A DNA stretch of 15,738 bases from positions 1 to 15,738 of the forward strand of contig JADGJG010000606.1 in the NCBI GenBank assembly GCA_027596195.1, written 5' to 3'. Position numbers and translations under genes: made by a program. The number at the start of each line of letters is the position of its first letter. Within the stretch, counting starts at the first letter, position 1. The notes beneath the pieces are model-generated. The model saw only the letters and a list, made by a program, of their open reading frames with translations. It was not told the DNA's origin and ran no database searches. Of the stretch, positions 1 to 9,884 are shown piece by piece. The DNA is from Podochytrium sp. JEL0797. Its lineage: Eukaryota > Chytridiomycota > Chytridiomycetes > Chytridiales > Chytriomycetaceae.

Positions 1-37
1 CCCCCCCCGCCCGCCCCCCCCCCCCCCCCCCCCCCCC
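1..37. repeat. C-homopolymer tract at the window edge
   Basis: The first 37 bases are C except for two G positions. The opposite strand is therefore a long G tract that could form a G-quadruplex. The tract lies about 200 bp upstream of the preferred chitin synthase start, so it may be a promoter-proximal simple repeat. It may equally be a sequencing or contig-end artefact, since it sits exactly at the window boundary. No telomere-type repeat unit is visible in it. Confidence 0.7.
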
Positions 38-235
38 GCCAAACGGGGTCGCATTCTCTATTTTTTTTTGGTGGCTGATGCGATGGTGATGCGGCTTTGC
101 GATTGCGACAAGCTTCCAGAAACACAAGGACCAGAAATTTTTTCCTGTCGAAAGCAAGAGCTCCTTGTCAACCCCTTCCCTTGGACTCCACTTCTTGCAC
201 ACCACTTCGCAAGACAACAACCACTCCTCCAAGCC

Positions 236-3200
236 ATGCAGCAGCAGCAGCAACAACCAGCGCAACGCCAGCCCACGCTGCCCAACGTGGACGGCTTCCT
301 GCGGTCCTCGTCAGGCGCCTCTCCCGGCGAGGAGGGGTCGCTTGCGCAGCGACACCAGGGCCACAGCCAGGCAGCCACCACGCCACACGCACCCAACCAC
401 CCCGCACACCCGCGCACTCTCACACGCCCTGACCGCTTCGGCGCCAACCCCAACGCCCGGAACCCCTTCGCGTCCCTCTCTCTCGCACGCGCAAAGAAGA
501 ACAAGGCGCGCTCCCCTGATGACGCCATCGTGCGCACGCCCTGGGTCTACGCCTCGTGGGTCCTGACGTGCTGTGTGCCCACTGTCTTCATCTCGGGTGT
601 GTTGGGAAAGAAGACCAAGGAAGTGCAGCAGGCCTGGCGCGAGAAGCTGGCACTGAACGTCATTGTGTTCCTGATGATGGCCGTAGTGGGCTTCCTGACC
701 TTTGGCTTCCAGGTACCGATTTGAAAAAGGGGTTCCACTCGTTGAACCCGAAAAATCTAACAACCGCTTGTTCTTTTAACATCAAGAGCGTCGCCTGCAA
801 ACCCGCAAACCCAAATGCCATCCACCTCAAATACCGCGACATTACCCCTGGTTCGAACCAAATTGCCCTCAAAGGAAATCTCTACACGGTCCCTGCCGGT
901 TTCCCGCACGCCTCCTACCTCGGCGCCAACATCGATTCCGTCGTCAAGAGTGCTGAAGGGGCTGATGTCGGCATGCTGTTTCCGCCTCAAAAGGGGTCCG
1001 GTGCCTGTGCTGGATTGGATTCGACCCGGTATCCCTTGTTTCCGTGTATTGCCAACATGACCCAGTCGGGCGCTTCAGTGTGGCCGAACCAGTTGAGTAT
1101 TTGCATTTACGTTTTGTTGGAGTTTCCGTGAAGGAGGGGGGAGTTGCGATTCAGTTTTCTGGAATCTGTATTCTGGAATCATTCTGGAATCATTGCAAAG
1201 CATCTGGAATCTGCATCTACAGACTGCTTGAATATCTCGTTGGAGCGGAGACTCACTGGAAATCTGACGCAACTTGGGGAAATACAACCGGTTGATCGTA
1301 AATCAATCAACTAATCATTTTTCCCCGCCCCCCCCTCAGAACCATGGTTGCCAGCATGAACAACGCAACCCTCGCTGCCCTCCCAACCCTCGGCTGTCAC
1401 ATTGGCATAAACCCTTCCAAATACACGTACATCAAATGGCAGGGGACCCTCGTGTACGACTATGCGGATGTTGCGACGGGTGTTAGTGCACAGGGGGGGA
1501 GCAAAAAGTTGATGGTGTATGGAGGAAATGTGTTGGATGTGAGCTTGTTCTTTTTGGACAATGGCAGTGCGAATGCGCTTGGTGAGTCGTTTTGGTTTGT
1601 TATCTTTGTGAAATCCATTACTGAAATGAATGAAATTTGATAGGCCCCGTTGTCAAAAACCTCGTCTATAAACACGTTGGCAAAGACGCCAGCATCGCGT
1701 TTGCGAATGCGGGTCTGCGCACGGAGGGACAATGTCTCGTGGATTACCTCAAAATCGCTGACGTTGATTCCACCACTACAACCTGCTTCGCCTCCACGGT
1801 TGTTGTATGGATCTCCCTCATCATCATCCTCTTGGTCGTCCTCGCCAAATTCGTCATTGCGCTTTACTTCAACTACTTTGTCGGCCACACGCTCGGCAAC
1901 TCACGAGCCTACCAACGTGCTATGGACGACTTGCGTCGCAGAAAAGAAGAATTCGCCAAAGCCGGGGGTGGGGTCCACAACACTACCATCGCTCGCCCCG
2001 TCATTGTCGAATCTGACGCAACCATCAAACCGTACACGAACCCCAACCTCCCCATGACGAGTGTCACGCGTCGATCCGCGGCCCACCGACGCGAATCGAA
2101 ACGCGATTTGACGGACCCTTCGAGGGCTTGGAACACGAATTTCGGGTTCATGGATATCGATCCGCCACCTCTCGACGCGGAGACTACGCAGATTTTGAAC
2201 GACCCGACTCTGATGCATTGTATTGCGATGGTGCCTTGTTATTCTGAGGGGAAGGAGAGTTTGAAGAGTTCGTTGGATTCGATCGCCAACAGTTACTACG
2301 AGTCTACGCACAAGGTGTTGTTTGTGATTGCGGATGGGATCGTGCAGGGAAGTGGGAACGATCAAACGACCCCGGATTTGTTGATTGACATGATTGAAGT
2401 GGACGAACGGTTTCGGAAGGATGATCCGAGGTTGGGTGGGGAACCGGAGATGTTTTCGTATGTTGCTATTGCTGATGGTGCGAATCGCAAGAACTTTGCC
2501 AAGGTGTATGCGGGATGGTACAAGTATGATGGGGAGGGGGTTGCGGGGTTGAGTAAGAAGGCGATGGCGAGGGGTGCGCCGACGCCTAAGCGGAACGGGG
2601 AGAGTGCGTATGCGCAGACGATGGCGTTGAGAAGGGAGGGACGAGTCCCCATGATCCTCATCGTCAAGTGTGGTAACGAGGAGGAACGCGACCCCGCCAA
2701 ACCCGCCGCCAAGCCCGGAAACCGAGGCAAACGCGACTCGCAAGTGATTCTCATGAATTTCTTGTGCAAAGTCATGTTTGACGATCGCATGACGGAACTC
2801 GAATTCGACATCTTCTTCAAGCTCTTCACGATCACGGGGGTGAACCCTGAGAAGTACGAGTGCGTGTTGATGGTGGATGCGGATACGCGGATTTACCCGG
2901 ACTCGTTGTCGCATATGGTGGCGTGTTTGTTGAGGGATGATCGCGTGATGGGGTTGTGTGGGGAGACCAAGATTTTGAACAAGTGGGATTCGTGGGTGAC
3001 TATGATTCAGGTTTGGTTTTGGTTTTTTTTCTCTTGCACGCGTGGACTCATGCTCTGGTTTTTTGTGTGATATCAGGTGTTTGAGTATTTCGTGTCGCAT
3101 CACATGTCCAAGGGATTCGAGTCGGTGTTTGGTGGAGTGACTTGTTTGCCAGGTTTGTTTTCTTTTGATTTGTGTGTGTGTGTGTGTTGGAGTTTCAATC

Positions 3201-4499
3201 GACTAACAAAACTCACCCCCCCACCCCACAGGTTGTTTCAGTATGTACCGCATCAAATCTCCCAAAGGCCCCAACGGCTTCTGGGTCCCGATCCTCGCGA
3301 ACCCCGACGTTGTCGAAGAATATTCCGAACACATTGTCGACACACTCCACAAAAAGAACCTTCTCCTCCTCGGAGAAGATCGTTTCCTCTCAACCATGAT
3401 GTTGCGGCAGTTTCCGAAACGTCGCATGGTATTCGTGCCCCCTGCGATTTGCAAGACTGTCGTTCCGGATACGTTCAAGGTGTTGTTGAGTCAACGGAGA
3501 CGATGGATTAACTCTACAGTGCATAATTTGATGGAGTTGTTGTGTGTGAATGGGTTGTGTGGGACTTTTTGTATCTCGATGCAGGTTTGTTTTTTGTATT
3601 TTTTTGGGGGGTTGCGGGGAGGGGGCTGATTGGAGTTTTTTTTAGTTTATCATTTTTATGGATCTTGTTGGAACTTGCGTGTTGCCGGCTGCGATTGCGT
3701 TCACGTTGACGATTATTGTTCTTGCGATTGCGGGGATTGGAAGTGAGTTCTCTTTTGTTTTCGTTTTTTTGGCATCCCCCCTCTCTCTCTCAAATTTTCA
3801 ATTTTTCATAACTAACACGCGACACTGGCAGACACCACACTGCCCCTCATTCTTCTCGCCATCATTCTCGGTCTCCCCGCCGTTCTGATTGTCATGACCG
3901 CCAACAAACCCATCTACATTTTCTGGATGTTCGTGTACCTCGCCTCCCTCCCCGTCTGGAACTTTGTCCTCCCCATCTACTCCTTCTGGCACTTTGACGA
4001 TTTCTCATGGGGCGAAACGCGCAAAGTCTCGGGAGAAGACACGACGCACGATCACAGTGCCAAGGAGGGTGAATTTGACGGAAAGGGCATCAACATGAAA
4101 CGATGGAGTGAATGGGTCGCTGTCATCCGAGCCGAACATGAACGTCAAATCGCGCAGAGTTCTGGAACTCCCGCGTCAGCAGCCTACGGCCGCCCACGGG
4201 CCCGCGAGGGGAGTATCAGCAGTGGCGAGAGTTCTGGGGTGGGCAGTTCGATCGCGGGGAGTGGGAGTGGAGTGTGGGGAGTTGGGGGTGGAGTTCCGAG
4301 TGGGATGTGGGTTCCCCCGCCGGGGGTTGGGGTTGGGGTGCCGCCCCAGGGATATGTGCAGACTTATCAGGGGGTTGGGGTGCAGCCAAGTTTGGGGATG
4401 TATGCGGGGCAGGGGGGGCAGGTGCATCGGGCGTCGCCGTCGCCGTTGGGGTATCAGCAGGGTGGGAGGCAGGGGGAGGGTGAAGGGAGGAGGGAGTGA
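236..4499 (+). CDS. CHS: Chitin synthase, division 2, class IV (Chs3-like), 8 exons
   Basis: This is a membrane glycosyltransferase (GT2) that polymerises UDP-GlcNAc into cell-wall chitin. Proposed exons are 236-712, 787-1091, 1340-1581, 1644-3010, 3077-3152, 3232-3584, 3646-3742 and 3832-4499. They give 1194 residues, close to yeast Chs3. Residues 1-100 are disordered and begin with a Gln run. Membrane segments lie near 102-124 and 140-158. A soluble cytochrome b5-like region follows, then a membrane segment near 388-415. The catalytic core has VDAD (D753, D755), [25 protein letters not shown] across exons 5-6, EDR (871-873) and QRRRW (910-914). A membrane cluster and the [16 protein letters not shown] motif follow, then a Gly/Pro/Val-rich tail. 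No myosin head is present, which favours class IV over V/VII. The start is uncertain: in-frame ATGs at 83 and 89 would add about 50 low-complexity residues. I prefer 236. Confidence 0.93.
1092..1339 (+). other. Long repeat-bearing intron 2 of the chitin synthase gene
   Basis: At 248 nt this is about three to four times longer than the other introns of the gene (62-89 nt). The splice CA|GTTGAG ... CTCAG|A keeps the frame (Q-T-M-V). The donor GTTGAG is weak. The intron contains four copies of TCTGGAATC between 1157 and 1211, three of them in the longer form TTCTGGAATC. A CTAAT branch-like site near 1311 and a C-rich tract precede the acceptor. No ORF or RNA gene is recognised inside. Confidence 0.7.
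3171..3187. repeat. (TG)n microsatellite in chitin synthase intron 5
   Basis: This is a run of about eight TG units inside the 79-nt intron at 3153-3231. The same intron has a CTAAC branch-like site near 3202 and a C-rich tract before the CACAG acceptor. Confidence 0.9.
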
Positions 4500-4710
4500 G
4501 TGATATTGTTTGTTGGGGTGGGTTGTGTTTGCTGGGAGGTGGCCCTCATACTACTTTTTTTTCGTTTTGTTCTTTTGCTGCGTTTGCAAATATATATTTG
4601 ATTTATTTGAAAGGGAAGCGGGGAGAGGGGGTGGGGTTTGGGGGTTGGGGAGTGTGGGTGATGGAGAAAACAAAGGTTCGACACCAAACTGCGCCAAAAA
4701 AAAAACAACG

Positions 4711-6566
4711 ATGGACGGAACATCGACACTCTCCCTCTCTGGCCAGTTTGAACAAGCACAGCGCATCTTCAACGAGATTGAACAGTCTGAACTGGGCTGT
4801 TCGTGCATCGAATACCAGGTGTGTGTGTACGATGCTTTCTCTAAGGAACCCCTGATTGATCCTCACCCAGACCAAACTGCACTCCTGCATCGCCATGCTC
4901 GCTTCCTGTGCATCCATGACCCGCCAACTCGGCGTCTTTTCCGCCAACGAGCAGATTGAGGACCTCAATACGCTTGATATTCGGTAACCACCCTCCCACT
5001 TCTCCCCTAGTCGAAAAGCGGTGCTCACCCAACTCGCTTCAGGTTCCTCCTCATTGACTTTTACCTCGGAATGCTCTCGCTCAAACGAACGGCGCTTTCT
5101 TTGGCGGATGTCCCTGGTTTGCCTGCGGATGCGGTTGTTTCGACGGATCGATTCAAAGCGACCAAAAACACGGAACGGTTGGAAATCCTGAAGGAAACTC
5201 TGGTTCGTTATTGCGTGTGTGTGTGCCCGTTACGATCGATTTTTTGACACACACACACACATACACATACACACACACACACACAAATCAAAACATAAAA
5301 GGCCCACTTTGACTCGTTCCTCTTCTCTCTCGACCTCCATGAAGCGCTCTCGGATCAGGATAAGCAGTACATTCTGGACCCGTCGTCTGCGTTTCGGATG
5401 CCCAAGGACCCGGCGTTGTTGCGGGCTGGGAAAATTGAGAGGTTCAAGAGGGAACGGGCGTTGAAGGATCGGTTGAAGGTGTTGCAGGCTGCGGTGGAGG
5501 AGGCGAGGAAAGATTCTGGTGGGGCTGGGGGGGAGAAGGGGAATAAGATTGGGGGGGCGGGACATGGTGAGATTTGTTTGTTTTTTGTTGGCGGGGGGTC
5601 GTGATGCGGCGGCGTTGCAGTTGTGTAGCGGTGTGAGCGGAAGACGAGGAGTGAACGAATTTTTTGTGTGATGTGCGGGATGCGAAGCGGCTTTTTCGCG
5701 TAAACGAGCCGGCGCGAATACGGGGTGAGGGAGAGGCGAAACGGATGAAGGGCGGGCCATTGGGAGAGATCGATCGATAGTTCACACGCGACTTTTGCGC
5801 GTGGAAGCGTGCTCTCTCTGCTCACTCTACTTCTGGTATTCACGACTGCTTCTAAACCCAAATTTTCACGCAGACGACGAACCCGAACTCCGCGACGACG
5901 ACCTATACCGCGAACTCCTCCTCGCGACTCTTGAACTCTGTGTGCAGCAATCGATTGACGAGATGCGTGTTGCGCGGGACGAAATGAGCATGTTGGAACA
6001 GATTGCAGCAATGGAAGCTGCACGGGCTCCACAGCCGCCAGCGTCGGAAACGCGTGGCGATGGGTATAGCGATCGGTTGGATGATTTGAGAAAGTTTCGG
6101 GTGAATCCGGATACGTTGTTGACCAAGGAGGGGAAGGTGAGCAGATCACGGGAGTGGTTGGGGAGGGGGAAGTGTTTTCCTAAGCTTTTTTGCTTTTCCA
6201 GCCACGTCAACCGTTCATGATTGTGAACCAAAGCAAACGCGAAGAGTTTCAAAAGGGCGTATTTCGCAGTTCGAATCTGCCGACCATGTCTGTGGATGAG
6301 TTTTTGGCGAACGAGTTTGCGCGCGGGAATGTGATTAGCGGTGGCGGGTGAGTTTTGGGTGCTTTTGCTGGAGGGGGTTCCTTGGTGGCGGCGTTTTTGC
6401 AGAAACTGATTGTTTTTTTCTTTCGGATAGGAAAACGCCGGAAAAGATTATCAAGGAGGATTTGGGCGACGAAGCGGATGAGTTGGAGACAATGAAGGCG
6501 CGCGCGTGGGATGATTACAAGGACGCGAATCCAAAGGGATGGGGGAACCGGATGAACAAGGGATGA
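4711..6566 (+). CDS. TAP42: TAP42/alpha4 (IGBP1) family PP2A-associated protein, 7 exons
   Basis: The family binds catalytic subunits of type 2A phosphatases (PP2A, PP4, PP6) and acts downstream of TOR in the cytosol. Proposed exons are 4711-4818, 4871-4983, 5043-5202, 5302-5566, 5874-6136, 6202-6347 and 6431-6566, giving 396 residues (yeast Tap42 has 366). Every exon phase joins cleanly. The N-terminal half reads as the expected helical repeats, with FLLIDFYLGML in exon 3. Exon 4 has the family pattern R-x-K-I-x-R-F-K-x-E-R-x-L-K (AGKIERFKRERALKDRL). The conserved C-terminal block is plain: PFMIVNQ, LPTMSVDEFLANE, GNVISGGG, then the last-exon motif AWDDYKDANPKGWGNRMNKG at the stop. The start ATG has an A-rich context (10 A, then CAACG). 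Family assignment is secure; function is from the family. Confidence 0.93.
5203..5301 (+). repeat. TAP42 intron 3 with opposed (GT)n and (CA)n repeats
   Basis: This 99-nt intron carries a GT run at about 5215-5225 and an interrupted CA run at 5247-5285. The two runs are mutually complementary, so the pre-mRNA could fold them together and bring donor and acceptor close. The fold is inference; the repeats are seen directly. Confidence 0.75.
5567..5873 (+). other. Long (307 nt) intron 4 of the TAP42 gene
   Basis: The splice G|GTGAGA ... ACGCAG|AC joins GGACAT-G to AC-GAC in frame and restores a normal family sequence. The intron is three to six times longer than the other introns in this gene (52-99 nt). 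It is GC-rich in the middle and contains a short hairpin near 5784-5802 (CACGCG paired with CGCGTG). I looked for snoRNA box C/D pairs and found none convincing. Confidence 0.7.
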
Positions 6567-6671
6567 AGTGGGATGATTCCTTGACGTTGCTTGCCCAAGA
6601 GAAAATGCACATATTTCCCTGGACAAATTCATTTTTTTTGTCGTTTTTTCCAAAACCAGCCAGGAAAAAAA

Positions 6672-8144
6672 ATGTCGTCCCCAGCGAAAGCCGCCGTGCA
6701 CTCGGATACGGAAGTTGCTCTGCCCAAGGCAAAGAAGGCGCGCAAGACCAAGGCAGCCACTAGTGATGACGCCATGGTTGTCGATGGCGGTATTCGCGTT
6801 GCGGTGGACGAGCTCAAGACGGTTGGTGTTTTTTTTAATTGTCTAGGGGATTGCCAGGGCGTTCCCTAGGAGATTCGCTAGGAGATTCGCTAGGGATTTG
6901 AGTGCACTTCCACTCACTCACTCACTCACTCACCCATCCCCCACACCACAGCTGCAAACGGCACTCACTTCGATCCAGCAGACGATCGGGCGTCTCGTGG
7001 ATGCCGCAACTCCCGCCGTGCCTGCCGTTCCCACACCTGTCCCCGCCAGCCCTACCAAGGCACCCGCCAGCCCTAGCAAGGCTTCTAGTCCTAGCAAGGC
7101 AGCCTCTAGTTCCAGCAAGGTCACTGAAAAGGCCAAGAAGACGCCGCGCCCCAAACGCGACCCGACCTGGCCTCCAGCGCCAATCACGTCGTTCCGCTTC
7201 TTCATGAACCAGGTGGCTGAAGAATACAAGGCCGCGGGTGTCACGAAGCAGTTCAAGGACATCATGTCCGAGTGTGGCGCGAAGTGGCGTGCGATGCCGG
7301 AGGACGAGAAGAAGGTTTTCCGTTTTGGGGGTTGAATACGCGTTTCTTACATTGCCCAATACGCGTTGTTTCTTACACTACGCAGGTTTACATTGACCAT
7401 GTGGCTCCACTGTACGAGGAATATCATCAGAAGATGGCTGCCATTGGACACCCCGTTGGCGCCAAAAAGACCCCTGCCAAGCCCAGGGTCAAGAAAGTGG
7501 CGGTCGAGGTTGCCCAGGAAGTCGAAGAAGTCGAAGAAGACGACGACGACGAGGAGGAGGAGGAGGAGGATGAAGATGAGCTCGAAGGTAAACCGTTTGT
7601 GTATTCTGTCTTCCATTGAATCACTTTCGCTAATCCCCTCCTTGCTTTTTCTAATAAAGCTCTCCCTTCCCCACCCCCACCGCCACCAAAGGCTGCCAAA
7701 AAGGCTGCCGCCCCCAAGCCCAAGCCCGCAGCCGCCTCCCCCGCCCCTGCCGCGGCTGCCCCAACTTCCGCCAAGAAGGCCAAGGCTGCCGCCGCAGCAG
7801 CGGTTGCCGCCTCCCCGGCCCCTGCAAGCGCCAAAAAGGCCACCCCTGCAAAACCCAAGGCTGCCCCTGCTGTCGCCGCACCTTCCCCCATTGTTGCCGT
7901 TGCCACGCCAACCCCCGACGCTGCCGAAAAGAAGAAGAGAAAGAGAAAGAACAAGGACGAAGGTGCGGAGGACGCGGCGGTTGCTTCTCCTGCCAAGACT
8001 CCCATTGTTGCTGCTGCTGTCAAGACCCCCATTGCCAAGACGCCCATCGTGTCTGCTGCTACGTCGGAGAAGCAAACCAAGACGGTGATTGTCAAGAAGT
8101 TGGTCAAGAAGAAGAAGGAGAAGAAGGCGGATGTGGCTGCTTAA
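6672..8144 (+). CDS. HMG-box chromatin protein with acidic patch and H1-like basic tail, 4 exons
   Basis: This is a probable nuclear DNA-bending or chromatin-architecture protein. Exons 6672-6821, 6952-7314, 7386-7587 and 7660-8144 give 399 residues. Order of parts: a Lys-rich N-terminus; a short helix near residues 51-67 (LQTALTSIQQTIGRLVD); an Ala/Pro/Ser linker with repeated SP(S/T)K units; an HMG box near 117-195, split by intron 2, with a KRDPTWPPAPITSFRFFM start, KWRAMPEDEKK and YEEYHQKM; an acidic Asp/Glu stretch near 213-238; and a long Ala/Pro/Lys tail with KKRKRK and TPI(V/A) repeats ending in a Lys-rich stretch. The start has an A-rich context (eight A before ATG). NHP6/HMGB proteins are usually much shorter, so the H1-like tail is notable. 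No second HMG box is seen. Confidence 0.88.
6822..6951 (+). repeat. HMG-gene intron 1 with 12-bp tandem repeat and (ACTC)n
   Basis: The 130-nt intron contains two perfect tandem copies of CTAGGAGATTCG at 6866-6889, followed by a partial third (CTAGG). Just upstream is a related GGGATT/CCAGGG stretch. A (CACT)n run spans about 6911-6932. The donor is GTTGGT and the acceptor CCACAG. The repeat words resemble the palindrome cluster at 8889-9040. Confidence 0.75.
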
Positions 8145-8147
8145 TTA

Positions 8148-8153
8148 AATAAA
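8148..8153 (+). promoter_or_regulatory. Possible polyadenylation signal AATAAA
   Basis: AATAAA begins 4 nt after the TAA stop of the HMG-box gene. It is the canonical signal, but it sits very close to the stop, so true cleavage may use this or a further A/T-rich site downstream. Confidence 0.45.
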
Positions 8154-8636
8154 TTTAACTTTTTGGATTACGTGCAACGTCATGAGAATTTGTTCATGCA
8201 ACGGCTCAATGAAGGGGGCTTGTCACATTCACTTTCCCTCACGAAAAATGACTCAAATGGGTCGATTCTCTTGCCAGATGCCGGATACTAATTTCTAATG
8301 CGTGCATGCAAATGATTCGTTTTTTGGAAATCCGATCTTAATGTCTCTACCCTCTCCTCCCATCAACCCGAAAATACCCGAGGGGCATGTTCACCCAAGG
8401 ACTTCCTCTAATATTCCAAAAAGTCCACGCTCTGCACTGGATCAATATCTCTTAGTGGAGCTGTGAGTGTCTCGTTTTCACATTTCGTTTTTTTATCTTT
8501 GTTGGCAGATTGGCTTCTCCGATGCGACTCATTTGAAGTTCTTCAAGCCTTGCATGATGCAGTTGATGATGAGGCTGGCATGCTTGGGGCCTTGGGCACC
8601 ACAATGACTATCTCCGACATTATTGGTGGCTAGCTT
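8154..8636. other. Intergenic region with unresolved exon-like fragments
   Basis: No complete gene is seen. On the plus strand an ATG at 8341 opens 40 codons up to a perfect GTGAGT donor at 8463, with a TTGGCAG acceptor 46 nt later. That splice leads to a stop within about 10 codons. A coding-like frame at 8509-8632 (WLLRCDSFEVLQALHDAVDD) is in the wrong phase to join. On the minus strand, CACTCACAG at about 8463-8471 could be an acceptor for a short final exon (PLRDIDPVQSVDFLEY, stop near 8416). I cannot choose between these readings. Confidence 0.3.
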
Positions 8637-9868
8637 TCACTCTTGGTGACCATCCATTTCTCGTCGCGCTTTGACCAAATTGATTCTTTCCTTGATTCCG
8701 ACCGTTTCGGACATGGTGTCCACGATGGTGACTTTGAGGCGATTTTCGAGGCACTGTCCAAGTCGACCAAAAAGGCGTGCCAATCCATTCAGATCCTGCA
8801 ATTTATCGCGCTTTTGCTCGTGAATCAAATATTGCAATTTGAGTGATTTGTGAGAGGTCCAACAAAAGTGAGGAATATGGGTGTGTGAGGGATTCTCTAG
8901 GGGCTCCCGGGGATTCCCTATATTTTCCCCGAATTAGCCAATTCCCTGGGAGTCCCCGAAGAATTCCCAGGGAATTCCAGAGGGATTTCCGAGATAAAAC
9001 ACGTTTCCCTGAGGATTCCTCAGGGACTCCCAGGGATCAATTTGCTGTATAGGAGTTCGGAGGGTTAGAAATGGAAAGATTAAAAGCCACCTGCAGGTCT
9101 TCAAGAGGAACTGAAGGACAGTGACAGTGTCAGTATTATGATCATGATCCGCTAGGAGCATGGGCATGTCGCATGTCTCGCCTACAACCTTGTTCATGAG
9201 AGAGCCAACCCCATCTTTGCCAACCCGCAATTCAACAACCCTGATACTGTGAAAAGGAAGGTTAGAGGAGACAGGATTGGAGGTTCGCAATTTTGTTGTT
9301 TATCTTTTGTTTTCTATTGGATTTATAAAACTGCGAAATTTTGGGGGTTCCCGCTTCTCCATCCAGATGCTCAAGGATGCCAAGATGAGGAGCCAGACGT
9401 GATCCATAATGACGAAACGGGAGGCCAACTGCAAGGCAAATTGCGTCAATCCAATATTTTATTCGCTGCAAAAGGCAATGGTGCCTCCTATCACCACCTT
9501 CAGCACCACTCTCTTTTGGATCCAAAGGAATGCGGGAGCACCAGTACATGTGTTTGCCAGTCACAGATTGGAGCTGCCAACGTTTTTAAGTGCCCTCACA
9601 CTTGCATATTGATCGCGATTGCTTTGGCCATATGGGACAATTCTGAGCAGCTCAGTCTGAGATACCTTGACGTTGAAAATATCGGCAATCCAAGTCTGGT
9701 TCTCGAATGTGTGTATCACCAAGTGTGTTTCCTCTGTTGAATACCCACCTAGCAATGCCCAATTTCGAGCCGATTCTTGCCCCAACAACAATGCAATCTT
9801 GCTCAAGGGAATGCTGAGATAGGTCCAAGCAACCTCAACTTCGTCCCCAATGACTGTGTTGAAGACCA
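8637..9868 (-). pseudogene. Gene-like minus-strand region, several exons, unassigned and probably broken
   Basis: I do not recognise the product. A TACTCCTTGCAG acceptor ends at 9869 and opens a frame (FNTVIGDEVEVAWTYLSIP... to SNL) that stops at 9561-9563. A second frame continues at once (TGKHMYWCSRIPLDPKESG ... HLGILEHLDGEAG). This change of frame at about 9560-9590 suggests an indel or an unseen intron. An intron at 9247-9331 (GTTTTA ... CTCTAAC ... TTTTCACAG) joins in phase to IRVVELRVGKDGVGSLMNK...VTVLQ. A GTGGCT donor at 9090 may begin a repeat-filled intron. A last frame at 8637-8820 (LNGLARLFGRLGQCLENRL...) ends at a TGA. Good branch and acceptor signals argue for a real gene or a recent pseudogene. 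Confidence 0.38.
8889..9040. repeat. Cluster of short perfect palindromes (GGGATTC/CCCTGGG family)
   Basis: The stretch is built from variations of GGGATTCCC and CCCAGGGA. A palindrome with 8-bp arms and a 1-nt centre lies at 8961-8977 (GAATTCCC / GGGAATTC). Another with 10-bp arms and a 1-nt centre lies at 9006-9026 (TCCCTGAGGA / TCCTCAGGGA). A 13-bp inverted repeat pairs 8944-8956 with 9023-9035 (CCCTGGGAGTCCC). It may lie in an intron of the minus-strand gene-like region. Confidence 0.75.
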
Positions 9869-9884
9869 CTGCAAGGAGTAGGGT

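Noticed and set aside
1..37. C tract as a telomere
   Set aside because: Homopolymer with two interruptions and no repeating telomeric unit.
58..763. Long minus-strand frames opposite chitin synthase exon 1, including a Cys-rich one
   Set aside because: Antisense shadows of the GC-rich coding exon; the Cys run mirrors the CAG (Gln) run.
1044..1295. Small plus-strand frame bridging chitin synthase exon 2 and intron 2
   Set aside because: Runs into the repeat-bearing intron and breaks the conserved reading frame used on both sides.
1901..3103. 400-codon minus-strand open frame opposite chitin synthase exon 4
   Set aside because: The plus strand carries all chitin synthase motifs; the antisense product is His/Arg-rich with no domain and arises from codon bias.
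4319..4340. Telomere-like TTGGGG units
   Set aside because: Only about three units, inside the Gly/Val/Pro-rich coding tail, and explained by Gly-Val codon use; no array.
5567..5873. Box C/D snoRNA in TAP42 intron 4
   Set aside because: TGATG-like words occur but no matching CTGA box or terminal stem was found.
6911..6932. Regularly spaced repeats as a CRISPR-like array
   Set aside because: A tetranucleotide microsatellite in a eukaryotic intron with no spacers.
7347..8107. Gly- or Ser-rich minus-strand frames opposite HMG gene exons 3-4
   Set aside because: Antisense of the Ala/Pro/Lys tail; low complexity only.
9561..9868. Hus1-like checkpoint clamp assignment
   Set aside because: Only a loose pattern of hydrophobic positions; neighbouring exons do not continue the family, so no name was given.
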